From Archangium violaceum (GTDB lineage Bacteria; Myxococcota; Myxococcia; Myxococcales; Myxococcaceae): a stretch of 64,000 bases of DNA. The stretch is taken from the NCBI RefSeq assembly GCF_016859125.1, contig NZ_CP069338.1:8435501-8499500 (forward strand), written 5' to 3'. The notes beneath the pieces are model-generated. The model made no database searches and had not been told where the DNA came from. It saw only the letters and a program-made list of their open reading frames with translations. The position numbers were made by a program, and so were the translations under genes. Position 1 is the first letter of the stretch. Each line of letters begins with the position of its first letter. This document shows, piece after piece, positions 10,240 through 21,196 of the stretch.

Positions 10240-10902
10240 CTAGACCTTTCCGCCCGGCAGCTTGCGGTACACGCCCACCACCTGGCCCAGGATCATCGTC
10301 GAGCGGAAGTCCGCCTTGCTCACGTAGATGGGCTGCATGGTGGCGTTCGCCGGCTGGAAGCGGATGCGCTCCCCCTCGGGGTAGTAGCGCTTCACCGTGG
10401 CTTCGTCCTCGATGAGCGCCACCACGATGTCCCCGGCCTGGGCCTGCGGCGTCTTGCGCACGAAGAGGTAGTCCCCGTCGAAGATGCCGTCCTCGATCAT
10501 CGAGTTGCCCTTCACCCGAAGTGCGAAGACCTCGCGCCCCTGGCCGCCCAGCAGGAAGCTGTCGATCCGGACGGAGTCCTCCACGTTCTCCTGGGCGAGC
10601 AGGGGAGCGCCCGCCGCCACCTTGCCGAGCAGGGGGACTTCTACCATCCCGGATTCCTTCTTCACCCCCAGGCCCAGCAGCAGCCGGGCCCGCTTGGTCG
10701 GTACCAGTGAACGGCTCTGCTGCTCGCCGCGGTTGAGGTACCCCTTGCGCTCGAGTGCCTTGAGGTGATCGTTCACCCCGTTGGTCGAGCGGATATCCAT
10801 CTCCTCGCCAATCTCCCGGATGGTCGGCGGGAAGCCCCGTGACTCCGTCTCCTTGACGATGAAGGCCAGGATCTCACGCTGGCGTTCGGTCAGCTCTTCC
10901 AT
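10240..10902 (-). CDS. lexA: LexA SOS repressor
   Basis: The 220-residue product starts at ATG 10902 (GAGGGAGCGAGGC just upstream); the longer upstream frame has no family character. The N-terminal winged helix-turn-helix reads [20 protein letters not shown]. The autocleavage site is AAGAP (Ala-Gly bond), the catalytic Ser is in [14 protein letters not shown] and the Lys in EATVKRYY, so the S24 self-cleavage machinery is complete. RecA nucleoprotein filaments would trigger cleavage and derepress SOS genes. A LexA box lies 64-80 bp upstream, indicating autoregulation. Confidence 0.96.
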   Translation of the reverse strand: MEELTERQREILAFIVKETESRGFPPTIREIGEEMDIRSTNGVNDHLKALERKGYLNRGEQQSRSLVPTKRARLLLGLGVKKESGMVEVPLLGKVAAGAPLLAQENVEDSVRIDSFLLGGQGREVFALRVKGNSMIEDGIFDGDYLFVRKTPQAQAGDIVVALIEDEATVKRYYPEGERIRFQPANATMQPIYVSKADFRSTMILGQVVGVYRKLPGGKV

Positions 10903-10965
10903 GCCTCGCTCCCTCGCTCGGTGGGCAGCCCACCGGCGCAACAGGCTTTCAGTACCGTCATGCTC

Positions 10966-10982
10966 CCTGAACATACGTATAG
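10966..10982 (-). promoter_or_regulatory. LexA (SOS) box in the lexA promoter region
   Basis: On the minus strand this reads CTATACGTATGTTCAGG. It fits 16 of 17 positions of the Myxococcus LexA-box consensus as I recall it (CTRHAMRYBYGTTCAGS). A weaker, oppositely oriented match (13 of 17) ends at 10998. The site lies between divergent lexA and the sensor-kinase gene at 11085, so it could affect both. Confidence 0.7.
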
Positions 10983-11084
10983 AGTCAATTCGTTCAAGGT
11001 TGAGCACGTACAATCCGTGTGGGTCCTCCGGTGCCCAACAGGGTCTGGGGTCCCCCTGCGTCTAGGCGTAGAATTCCCAACATC

Positions 11085-14000
11085 TTGTCCGAGCCTCGAA
11101 ACACCCTTCTGTTGGTCGATGACGAGCCCGACGTCATCGATCTGCTCGTACGCATGTTCCAGAAGCGCTACCACGTGCTGTCGGCCAACTCCGGCCGCGA
11201 GGCACTGGGGCTTCTGAGGCAGCACTGCGTGGACGTGCTGATCACCGATCAGCGCATGCCGGAGATGACGGGCATCGAGTTGGTGGCGGCCGCGCGTGCC
11301 GAGGGCATCGACGTCACCGCGCTGCTCCTCACCGGCTACACGGATCCCGAGGACATCATCGCGGCCATCAACCGGGGCCAGGTGTACCGCTACATCACCA
11401 AGCCCTGGGACCTGAACGACCTCCTCATCACCGTGAAGAACGCGGTGGAGTACACCCAGCTGCGGCGGGACAAGGAGCGGCTGCTGCGCAAGCTCCACCA
11501 GCGGGTGGAGGCGCTCGGCGTCCTCTACGAGGTGAGCCGTGCCAGCGCGGGCGAGCCGCTCGGCTACGACGCCATCATCGACCGCGTCCTCACCGCGGTG
11601 TCGCGTGTGTTGCCCTATGACTGTGGCGCGGCCCTGATCGCGCTCGGCTGGGATCGCACCGCCACCCTGCGCCTGCGCTGCCAGGGCACCGTCGTCGGCG
11701 AGCAGTCGTTGTTGGGCGTGAAGGAGTCCATGCTGGCCGCGTGGGGACAGCGCTCGGGGCTGGTGCTGCCCGAGGATCGCGTCATCACCCACGTCGCCGG
11801 CACCACCTCCCAGGACGATGCCGCCCCGGCCGCCTGGGCCAGCCAGGTCACCGTGGCCCTCACCGCCGGGGGCCGCCCGGTGGGCCTGTTGTCGCTCTTC
11901 TCCCAGCGTCCCAACGTCTACTCCGAGGAGGATGGCGCGCTGCTCGACACGCTCGCCAACCAGACGGCGGACGCCATCCAGTCCCTGCGCGCTTCCGAGG
12001 AGGCCTCGCGCCAGCGCATCGACCGCATGGTCGAGTCCATGGCCGATGGTGTCATCCTCACCGACGAGAAGAACGAGATCGTCGTGCTCAACCCCGCCGC
12101 GCGCCGCATGTTGATGCTGGGGGAGGGCCCCACCACCCCGGACGCCAGCAAGCGGTTGCGGGAGAAGCTCGGGTTCGATCCCTTCGAGCTGGTGCGGGGC
12201 TGGGAGTACGGCGGCGCCCAGGTGCTGCGCGAGGAGCTCAAGCTCGACGAGCGCACCATCCACACCACCATCACCCCGGTGAACGACGCGCGCGGGGTGC
12301 TGCGCGGCGTGTGCGTGGTGCTGCGCGACGTCACCGAGCAGAAGCAGCTCGAGGAGCGCAAGGACGAGTTCGTCCACATGGTGAGCCACGAGCTGCGCAC
12401 GCCGCTCACCTCCATCTCCGGCTCGCTGGATCTGGTGCTCAACTTCCTCTCCAGCGACATGAACGAGAAGCAGCGCCGGTACCTGATGTTGGCGCGCGAC
12501 TCGACGGAGAAGCTCAACGCCATCGTGGATGACCTGCTGGACCTGGCGAAGTTCGCGAAGGGCCGGCTGCGGATGAACTTCGAGTGGGCCTACGTGGACG
12601 AGCAGGTGCGCCGCGCGGTGGAGAAGTACGGCCCCGCCTTCATGGATCGGCGCATCAAGGTGTCCGCCGGGCTGCCCCAGCACGGTCTGCGGGCGCTGGC
12701 GGATCCCAACCGGCTCACCCAGGTGCTCAACAACCTGCTCACCAACGCCACCAAGTTCACGCCCGAGGGCGGTGAGGTCCGGCTGGAGCTCAAGGCCACC
12801 TCGGCGGTGCCCGGCTTCGTGGCGCTCACGTGTTGGAACAGCGGCGAGCCCATCGCCGAGGAGAACCTGGAGCGCATCTTCGACCGCTTCGAGCAGGCGC
12901 GCACCAAGGCCAATCGCACCGTGCGCGGCACCGGGCTGGGTCTGGCCATCTGCCGCAACATCGTGGAGGCCCACGCCGGTCACATCTGGTGCGAGCCCTG
13001 TCACGATGGCGTGCGCTTCGTGGTGGTGCTCCCCGTGGAGCCGCCCGCCGAGTACCTGCGGCCGGACGGCCTGGACTTCACGCAGAAGCGCAGCCCCGAG
13101 CGGCGCGGATCGCTGGTGCTCGTCGAGGCCGAGCCGGACATCGGCTACATCACCAAGGCCCTGCTGCGTGCGCGCGGCTACGAGGTGCGTCTGGCCACCA
13201 GCGCCGAGGAGGGTCTCACCCTGGCGCGCGCCCACAGCCCGGACGCCCTGCTGGTGGACGCCCGGCTGCCCGTCATCGACGGCCTGCGCCTGGCGGAGAT
13301 CCTCCGGCATGATCCGGAGACGCGTCAGGTGCCGCTGCTGCTCTTCTCCGCCTTCGACGAGCGCCAGCGCGCCTTCCGGGCCGGGGCGGATGCCTTCCTG
13401 TCCATGCCGCTGCAGGCCGACAGGCTGCTCGCCACAGTGGACTCGCTGGTGCGCGGGCGCGCCGGTCAGCACCACGGGCGCGTGCTGGTGGTGGACGACG
13501 ACGAGAAGGTGGCCGCCATCTGCCGCGAGGTGCTGGTGAGCCTCGGCTACGAGGTCGAGGCATGCTTCACCCTCGCGGAGGCTCACCGGGCCCTGCGCGA
13601 GCGCCGCCCGGATGTGCTGCTGCTGGACGTGCAGCTGCCCGACGGTGACGGCTACCACTTCCTCGAGGAGCTCAAGGCCGAGCGCGCCAGCGGCTACATC
13701 TCCGTCATCTTCATCTCCGCCCTCGCGGAGACGAGCGCCAAGGTGCGCGCCCTCAAGCTCGGTGCCGACGACTACCTCACCAAGCCCTTCGACGCGTTGG
13801 AGATGGGGGCTCGCGTGGAGACGGTGCTGCGCCGCAAGGAGCAGGAGCTGGGCGCCTCGCCCACCACGCAGCTGCCCGGCTCGGGCGCCATCGAGCGCGA
13901 GGTGCATCGCCGGCTCGTCGAGCGCAAGCCCTTCGCCTTCTGCTACCTCGACCTGGACAACCTCAAGGCCTACAACGACTACTACGGCTTCGCGAAGGCC

Positions 14001-14416
14001 GACGGCGTCATCCGCCAGACGGGCGATCTGCTGCGCGAGGTGTTCGGCCAGGAGGGCCTGCCCGGTGACTTCCTCGGGCACGTGGCGGGGGATGACTTCG
14101 TCTTCGTCACCGCCCTTGAGAGCGTGGATCGCATCTGCCAGCGCGCCATCGAGGCCTTCGATCGCATCATCCCGCTCTATTACGACAAGCAGGACCGGGA
14201 GCGCGGCTACATCGAGACGGACGACCGCTACGGGGAGAAGCGCAAGTTCCCCATCATGAGCGTGTCCGTGGTGGCCGTGCTGAGCGATGGCGTGTCCAAC
14301 GATCATGCCGAGCTGGCCCGGCGGGCCGCGGACATGAAGAAGCGCGCCAAGGCCATCCAGGGCTCCGTCTACCTGCGCAGTGACAAGGAGCTCGCGGTCC
14401 TCCGGACGGCCGCTGG

Positions 14417-14420
<4 letters not shown>
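11085..14420 (+). CDS. Hybrid sensor kinase: REC-GAF-PAS-HisKA-HATPase-REC-REC-degenerate GGDEF
   Basis: TTG at 11085 gives MSEPRNTLLLVDDEPD, the natural start of a receiver domain; the frame is open further upstream into the lexA promoter but without family character. Of 1111 residues: REC1 (about 4-120, phospho-Asp in LITDQRMP), GAF (140-300), PAS (305-420), HisKA with His-435 in VSHELRTPLTS, HATPase (500-660, GTGLGLAICRNI), REC2 (LLVDARLP), REC3 (LLLDVQLP, KPFD) and a C-terminal GGDEF fold. The GGDEF motif is AGDDF at 1001-1005, so diguanylate cyclase activity is doubtful. It is a cytoplasmic signalling hub; the next kinase overlaps it by 4 bp. Confidence 0.88.
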
Positions 14421-16255
<1,835 letters not shown>

Positions 16256-16289
16256 GCGAGGGGGCCGGGTGAGGTAGTTTCGGAGCCCC

Positions 16290-17255
16290 ATGGACGCCCC
16301 TCGCTCCAGCCGGCGCAGCGCGCCCTTCCTGATCGGCCTCGTCGCCATCCTGGCGGCGTTGCCGTTGGGCTATTTCCTCTTCCTGCATCAACCCCCCGCG
16401 CCTCCGCCTCCGCCTCCGCCCCGTGTGGTGGAGGCCCCGGGCCCCACGCTTCCTCCGGTCAAGCGTCCGGAGAGTCTGACGCTGGAGGAGATCCGCGGCA
16501 CGGTGCAGGTGCGCCGCGGTGGGGAGTGGCGCGCCGCCAGCGTCGGCGAGGCGCTGCGCCCCTCGGACGCGGTTCGCACCCTGGACGGCGCCTACGCGGT
16601 GCTCATTGGTGGCGAGGCCGTGGAGGTCCGCATGGACGCCGGCACCGAGGTGTCCGTGGAGGATCTCACCGACTCGCTCTCCCGCCTCCTGCTCGGCAAC
16701 GGTATGACGACGGTCCGCGTCAAACCCGAGGCCGGACAGGCGATCGAGGTGATGGCCGCGGGCAGCGACGCCGTGGCCCGCACCGAGGGCGGTACCTTCA
16801 CCTTGAGCAACAACGGCGCGGGCACCGTCGCCCTGGCCACCCTCGCGGGCGAGGCCTCCTTCAGTGGCGCGCGCAAGGTCGTCATCGTTCGTGCCGGCCA
16901 GCAGTCCATCGTCCGTCCGGGCCGCGGTCCCTCGGATCCCACCCCCATCCCCACCAGCCTCCTCCTCAAGGTGAACTGGCCCGCCCGTCCCCGGCGTCAG
17001 GTCGTCGTCTCCGGACAGAGCGACCCCGGTGCCCGGGTGGAGGTGGCGGGTCGCGTCGTCCCCACCGACGATCAGGGTCACTTCTCCGAAGTCGTTTCCC
17101 TCAAGGAAGGCACGAATGCCGTGCGGGTCCATGCCTCGTCCGTCGGGGGGCTCCGTCAGGAGGAGAAGCGTGAGCTGACCGTGGACACCACTCCGCCCAA
17201 GAAGGTCACGGTTGACCCAGGGATATGGGATGACCCACCCTCCAAGGCCCCGTGA
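16290..17255 (+). CDS. FecR-like domain protein with Ig-like C-terminus
   Basis: The 321-residue protein has one N-terminal membrane anchor (PFLIGLVAILAALPLGYFLF), a poly-Pro stretch, a FecR-like domain at about 60-210 (IRGTVQVRRGGEWRAASVGEAL, LATLAGEASFSGARKVVIV) and a beta-sandwich at about 225-310 (VVVSGQSDPGARVEVAGRV). FecR domains of this kind are common in myxobacterial envelope proteins and are not tied to iron here. It is 34 bp downstream of the kinase gene and lies just upstream of the riboswitch-led operon. Confidence 0.8.
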   Translation: MDAPRSSRRSAPFLIGLVAILAALPLGYFLFLHQPPAPPPPPPPRVVEAPGPTLPPVKRPESLTLEEIRGTVQVRRGGEWRAASVGEALRPSDAVRTLDGAYAVLIGGEAVEVRMDAGTEVSVEDLTDSLSRLLLGNGMTTVRVKPEAGQAIEVMAAGSDAVARTEGGTFTLSNNGAGTVALATLAGEASFSGARKVVIVRAGQQSIVRPGRGPSDPTPIPTSLLLKVNWPARPRRQVVVSGQSDPGARVEVAGRVVPTDDQGHFSEVVSLKEGTNAVRVHASSVGGLRQEEKRELTVDTTPPKKVTVDPGIWDDPPSKAP

Positions 17256-17337
17256 GGGCAGGCTGACAGACGAGCGCCTTGATGCCTGATTGCCAGGCCT
17301 GTTACTTGCATGACCTCCTGACCCGAGAATCACCCTT

Positions 17338-17467
17338 GTTCAAGGGCAATCCCGAGCGAAAGCCCGGGTGCGCAAAGCCGTGGGGCCCGGAGTACGGCCG
17401 GCTGTGGCTGCCGTGGGAACTGGCGCTGGTTGGCGCTTGGGGGGGGCTGAGCCCGGGATTGCCCTTG
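17338..17467 (+). ncRNA. Candidate c-di-GMP-I (GEMM) riboswitch with antisense switching strand
   Basis: The leader of the gene at 17520 contains the GEMM-I core: AAGGGCAATCC (17342-17352), a stem CCCGAGC/GCCCGGG closed by a GAAA tetraloop (17358-17361), GCAAAGCC (17372-17379), a GGCC-paired third arm and a 3' GGCTGCCGTGGGAACTGGC (17406-17424). This parallels the Vibrio Vc2 aptamer, including the G equivalent to G20 (17345) and the A equivalent to A47 (17374); a G at the first position suggests c-di-GMP over cGAMP. CGGGATTGCCCTTG at 17454-17467 is exactly complementary to 17341-17354 of the aptamer and so can compete with ligand binding. CCCTTG at 17333-17338 can also pair with 17341-17346. 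Confidence 0.62.
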
Positions 17468-17519
17468 GTCACAGGGGTTTGGGGCCTGTCGCCCGAAGTG
17501 CAACCGGAGGTCAGCCACG

Positions 17520-19205
17520 ATGCTGCGGACACTCACCACCCTCGCGTGTCTGATGCCTGTGATGGCCCTGGGCCAGAATGTGGGGGCGCCCCTGCGGGGC
17601 ACGTCCCTGGTCGTCAACGAAGGGCCGGGAGACCAGACGGATCCCCACGTGAGCGGGTCGCTGGTGGCCTACACCAATCAGCTGAGCCTCAGCAGCAGTG
17701 AGATTCGCTATCACGATCTGGCCTCGGGTAGGGACCAGGCCATCCCCACCGAGGGGGGATACGACGCCATCTCCGACATCAGCGGCGAGGTGGTGGTCTT
17801 CACCCGCTCCACCAGTTCCAGCCGCGTCTTCCGCTTCGATGTGAGCAAGGGCGGCCTCGCGGAGGAGCTCGCTCCCCGTTCCGGCGCGGACCGGCGCGCC
17901 GCCACGGTGGGAGGCCAGACGGTGGTCTGGCAGGAGCTGGGCTACACCGCCGAGTCCGCGCCGCCGGAGATCTTCGCCTACCGCATGGACTCGCTCGCGC
18001 TCACCCGGCTGTCCGAGGACTCGAGCGTGGATCGCGCGCCCGCGGTCAGCGCGGACGGTCAGGCGGTGGTGTGGACGAAGTGCGCCACCAGCATCGATGG
18101 GTGCGACATCTGGGCGGCCCAGGCGGTCGAAGGGGGCTACCGGGTCTCCCAGCTCACCGGGGCGGAGGGCGAGGAGTCCCTGCCCGATACCAACGGCGAG
18201 GTCGTGGTGTACGTGACGCGCAGCACCGTCGACGGCGCGCCGGAGGCGGACATCGCCTGGCAGCCGGTGGGGGGCGGTGAGGTCCATCGGCTCTCGCTCC
18301 CGGGCACGGACACCAACCCCAACATCAGTGGTCCGATCATCGCCTTCGAGCGGTGGGGGGTGTCCGAAGGGACCCCCAACTTCGATCTCATGCTGTACGA
18401 CCTGCGTACGCAGACGTACTACCGGCTCACCGAGACGCCGGGCAGCGAGTCGCTCAGCGACATCAGCGTGGATGCCAATGGCCAGGCGCGGGTGGTGTGG
18501 ACGGAGCGGCAGGACGGCCACCTCAACGTGTACGCCTACATGTTCCGCGTGCCGAGCGACTGCGAGTTGTCGCCCACCGACGCGGATCCCGCCGCCGTGT
18601 GCGCCTCGCCCGGTGTGCGGCCGTTGTTGGGCACCCTGGTGGTGAGCAACGCCAACGGCGAGTCGGAGGTGGTCTCCTCCGAGGTCGAGGGCATCGGCAC
18701 GGGCGTGCTGTGCGTGGACAATGGCTTCGAGGGGACGCGTGCCAGCGCGGGGAGGGTGTGGCTCGGCAGGGGCCTGCTGGTGGGGCCCTCCGAGCTCGGG
18801 CGGGACGTCGCGGGCATGGCGCGGGCGGTGCCGCTCCAGGGCCGACGCATGCTGTCCGCCCGGCTGGACGACAAGCCCGGCAGCGCCTTCCGGGTGCGCC
18901 TCTATGGGACGCTGTCGTGCGAGGACAGCCAGAAGGACGAGTCATTCGAGGGCTCGGAGCTCCGTTATGGCGAGCTGGTGCCCGCCGAGTCCCTGGGGAC
19001 GGGGTCGGACAAGGGCGGTTTCACGCACTACTTCGTGCCGAGCGGGTACGAGGGGGAACAGGCCTCGGCTCCTGGCCTGACGGAGGGCGACGAAGCGTCG
19101 AATCACGCCTCTCCGGGTTGCAGCGCGGGGGGCGGCTCGGCGTCCCTCCTGGGGGTGTGGATGCTCGCCGTGGTGCTGCTCCGAGGCAGGGCCGCTCGGG
19201 CGTGA
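17520..19205 (+). CDS. Exported TolB-like beta-propeller protein with MYXO-CTERM anchor
   Basis: The 561-residue product has a signal peptide (MLRTLTTLACLMPVMALGQ) and repeats of about 50 residues of WD40/TolB type, such as DPHVSGSLVAYTNQ, ISDISGEVVVFTRS, NISGPIIAFERWG and ISVDANGQARVVWTE. It ends with CSAGGGSASLLGVWMLAVVL followed by RGR, a MYXO-CTERM sorting tail (Cys, membrane span, basic end). It is therefore probably displayed on the cell surface. GGAGG lies 9 bp before the ATG. It is the first gene after the riboswitch and leads a group of four exported proteins. Confidence 0.8.
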   Translation: MLRTLTTLACLMPVMALGQNVGAPLRGTSLVVNEGPGDQTDPHVSGSLVAYTNQLSLSSSEIRYHDLASGRDQAIPTEGGYDAISDISGEVVVFTRSTSSSRVFRFDVSKGGLAEELAPRSGADRRAATVGGQTVVWQELGYTAESAPPEIFAYRMDSLALTRLSEDSSVDRAPAVSADGQAVVWTKCATSIDGCDIWAAQAVEGGYRVSQLTGAEGEESLPDTNGEVVVYVTRSTVDGAPEADIAWQPVGGGEVHRLSLPGTDTNPNISGPIIAFERWGVSEGTPNFDLMLYDLRTQTYYRLTETPGSESLSDISVDANGQARVVWTERQDGHLNVYAYMFRVPSDCELSPTDADPAAVCASPGVRPLLGTLVVSNANGESEVVSSEVEGIGTGVLCVDNGFEGTRASAGRVWLGRGLLVGPSELGRDVAGMARAVPLQGRRMLSARLDDKPGSAFRVRLYGTLSCEDSQKDESFEGSELRYGELVPAESLGTGSDKGGFTHYFVPSGYEGEQASAPGLTEGDEASNHASPGCSAGGGSASLLGVWMLAVVLLRGRAARA

Positions 19206-19258
19206 AGCCGTGTCGAATCGGGGAGATAGGATTTCGGGCGCGGTATGGAGGCTGATAA

Positions 19259-21196
19259 ATTACCAATGCTCTGAACCGTTTCCTGCCAGTCCTGCTGCTC
19301 GTCGCTTCTGCGGCCTCGGCGGAGACCCTTGACATCCTGGGGCCGTCCGCGGCCGTCCCACCCGAGGGCTTTTCCATCGCCCTGGTGCGGAGGGACGCCA
19401 CGGGTGCGCCCGTGTCCGCGGCGGGAATCTCCGTGTCGGCGAGCGGGGCGCGGTTGTCGCCAGGGCCCGAGCAGCCTCCCTTGAAGACGTTCCTCGTCAT
19501 CCCCGAGCCGGGAGCGCGGGAGGTGAGGGTGGCCGCCGAGAGCGCCGGGTCGCGTGCCGAGGCCCGGTACGTGTTGGGCCCGCCGGCCACGCAGGTGTCG
19601 CTCACGTTGGATCCGCCCGCGCCCGTGAAGGGCCGGGACAAGGAGGCGCTGCTCACGGTGCGGATGCTCCAGCCGGATGGAACACCGGATGACACCGGGG
19701 CGCCCCCCGTGCTGCGGGCCAATGTGGGCCGGGTGGAGGAGCTCGCGCGCACCGGGCCCGGTACCTGGCAGGCTCGCTACGTGCTACCGGACACGCGCTA
19801 CCCGGAGGTGGCCATCCTGGTGGCCCTCTCGGCGTGGCCCCATCCGCAGTCGATTCACGGGGCCTACGGCAAGGTGCTGGTGCCGCTCGCCACGTCGGTG
19901 GAGCTGCCGGGTCGCACCGAGCCGAACGTGGAGATCTCCGTCACCATCGCCGGGGAGACCTTCGGGCCCACGAAGGCGGCGCCGGACGGGCGCTTCCGGC
20001 TGCCCGTCATCGTTCCGCCGGGCCACAGCATCGGGCAGGCGCGCGCGGTGGACGCGGCGGGCAACGTGCGACGCTCGCGGATGAACCTGGCCTTGCCTCC
20101 CACCGACGGGCTGGCGTGCGTCCTCAACCCCCAGCGTCTCCCGGCGGATGGGGTGTCCCAGGCGCGCCTGCTGTGTGCCTCCAGTGATCCCCAGGGCCGG
20201 CCGGTGAAGGACGCACGGGTGAAGGCCTCGGCACGTCATGGCACCCTGCGCGGCCCGACGCGCGCCGAGGGAGGCCTGCTCGAGTGGATCTACACCGCCC
20301 CGCGCACGCTGCCCGCGGAGCCGGAGCGGCTGGTGGCCACCTGGCCGGAGCGGGGCAGCAGCTCGCGCGAGGAATTGTCGCTGCAACTCGTGCAGGGGCC
20401 GGCGGCGCGTGTCGCCCTGTCCCTGGCCGAGCCGATGGTTCACCTCGGCTCGACGGTGCCCGTCACCGTCACCGCGTGGGACGCCTTCGGGCGGCCGAGG
20501 CCGGGAGCCGTGGTGGTGGCGCGGGCGGACGAGGGCTCGTTCAGCCCGCCACGCGAGGACGCCCGGGGGGTGTTCACCAGCGACTGGACGTTGCCTCCGC
20601 ATGGCCAGGTGGGCGAGGCGGAGGTGAAGGTGCTCGCGTATGGCCCGGTCGGTACGGAGCCGGCGCGCCTGCACGTCTGGGTGGAGGGAGGCGTCCTGTA
20701 CGCGGGCGTGACGGACCTGGCCGGACTTCCGGTACCGGGACAGCCGCTGCGTGCCGGGGGTGAGGAGCGGGTGACGGGGGAGGAGGGCACGGTGGTGCTC
20801 GGCCCCGTGCGTCCGGGCCGCATGGAGGTGGTGCACGGCCAGTGGCCCGGGCTCCGTCAGACGGTGGAGGTGGTGGCCGAGGGAGGGCCCGTGTTCCCCC
20901 TGATGCGGCCCCTGGCTCCGGCCACGGCGGAGCAGCGGGTGCGGCTGGTGCCCGCCGTGCCGGTGAACGTGCGGTTGAGGGTGGAGGGCCCGCGCGTCAC
21001 GTTCTGGATGGAGGACGCTTCGGGCCGGGTGCTGGAGGGTCGCGCGGCCCACGTGTGGCAGTCCGCGGGTGAGCGGAGCCCCGTGGAGGTGAAGGACGGA
21101 CGCGGCAGCTTCCTCGTGCGGCATGGGGGGCCCGTGAGCGTGTCGGTGGGGGACGTGGCCACTGGAGTCACCGCGCTCGCCGAGGTGCTGCCTTGA
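19259..21196 (+). CDS. Exported Ig-like surface protein, probable ATT start codon
   Basis: The frame is blocked by TAA at 19256-19258, so it can only begin at ATT 19259 or CTG 19271. ATT sits 7 bp after a GGAGG (19247-19251) and gives MTNALNRFLPVLLLVASAASA, a good signal peptide; starting at the first GTG (19385) would remove it. The ATG at 19266 is in another frame and stops after two codons. The 645-residue protein is built of Ig-like/invasin-like beta domains (PADGVSQARLLCASSDPQG, HLGSTVPVTVTAWDAFGRP). Function is unknown; adhesion or matrix binding is inferred. Its end overlaps the next gene by 4 bp. Confidence 0.72.
   Translation: MTNALNRFLPVLLLVASAASAETLDILGPSAAVPPEGFSIALVRRDATGAPVSAAGISVSASGARLSPGPEQPPLKTFLVIPEPGAREVRVAAESAGSRAEARYVLGPPATQVSLTLDPPAPVKGRDKEALLTVRMLQPDGTPDDTGAPPVLRANVGRVEELARTGPGTWQARYVLPDTRYPEVAILVALSAWPHPQSIHGAYGKVLVPLATSVELPGRTEPNVEISVTIAGETFGPTKAAPDGRFRLPVIVPPGHSIGQARAVDAAGNVRRSRMNLALPPTDGLACVLNPQRLPADGVSQARLLCASSDPQGRPVKDARVKASARHGTLRGPTRAEGGLLEWIYTAPRTLPAEPERLVATWPERGSSSREELSLQLVQGPAARVALSLAEPMVHLGSTVPVTVTAWDAFGRPRPGAVVVARADEGSFSPPREDARGVFTSDWTLPPHGQVGEAEVKVLAYGPVGTEPARLHVWVEGGVLYAGVTDLAGLPVPGQPLRAGGEERVTGEEGTVVLGPVRPGRMEVVHGQWPGLRQTVEVVAEGGPVFPLMRPLAPATAEQRVRLVPAVPVNVRLRVEGPRVTFWMEDASGRVLEGRAAHVWQSAGERSPVEVKDGRGSFLVRHGGPVSVSVGDVATGVTALAEVLP

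Noticed and set aside
10890-14306. 1138-residue minus-strand open frame opposite the hybrid kinase
   Set aside because: Shadow of the plus-strand kinase, which has clear domains; no family character in the antisense frame.
19266-19274. ATG as the start of the Ig-like surface protein
   Set aside because: It is out of frame and meets TGA after two codons.
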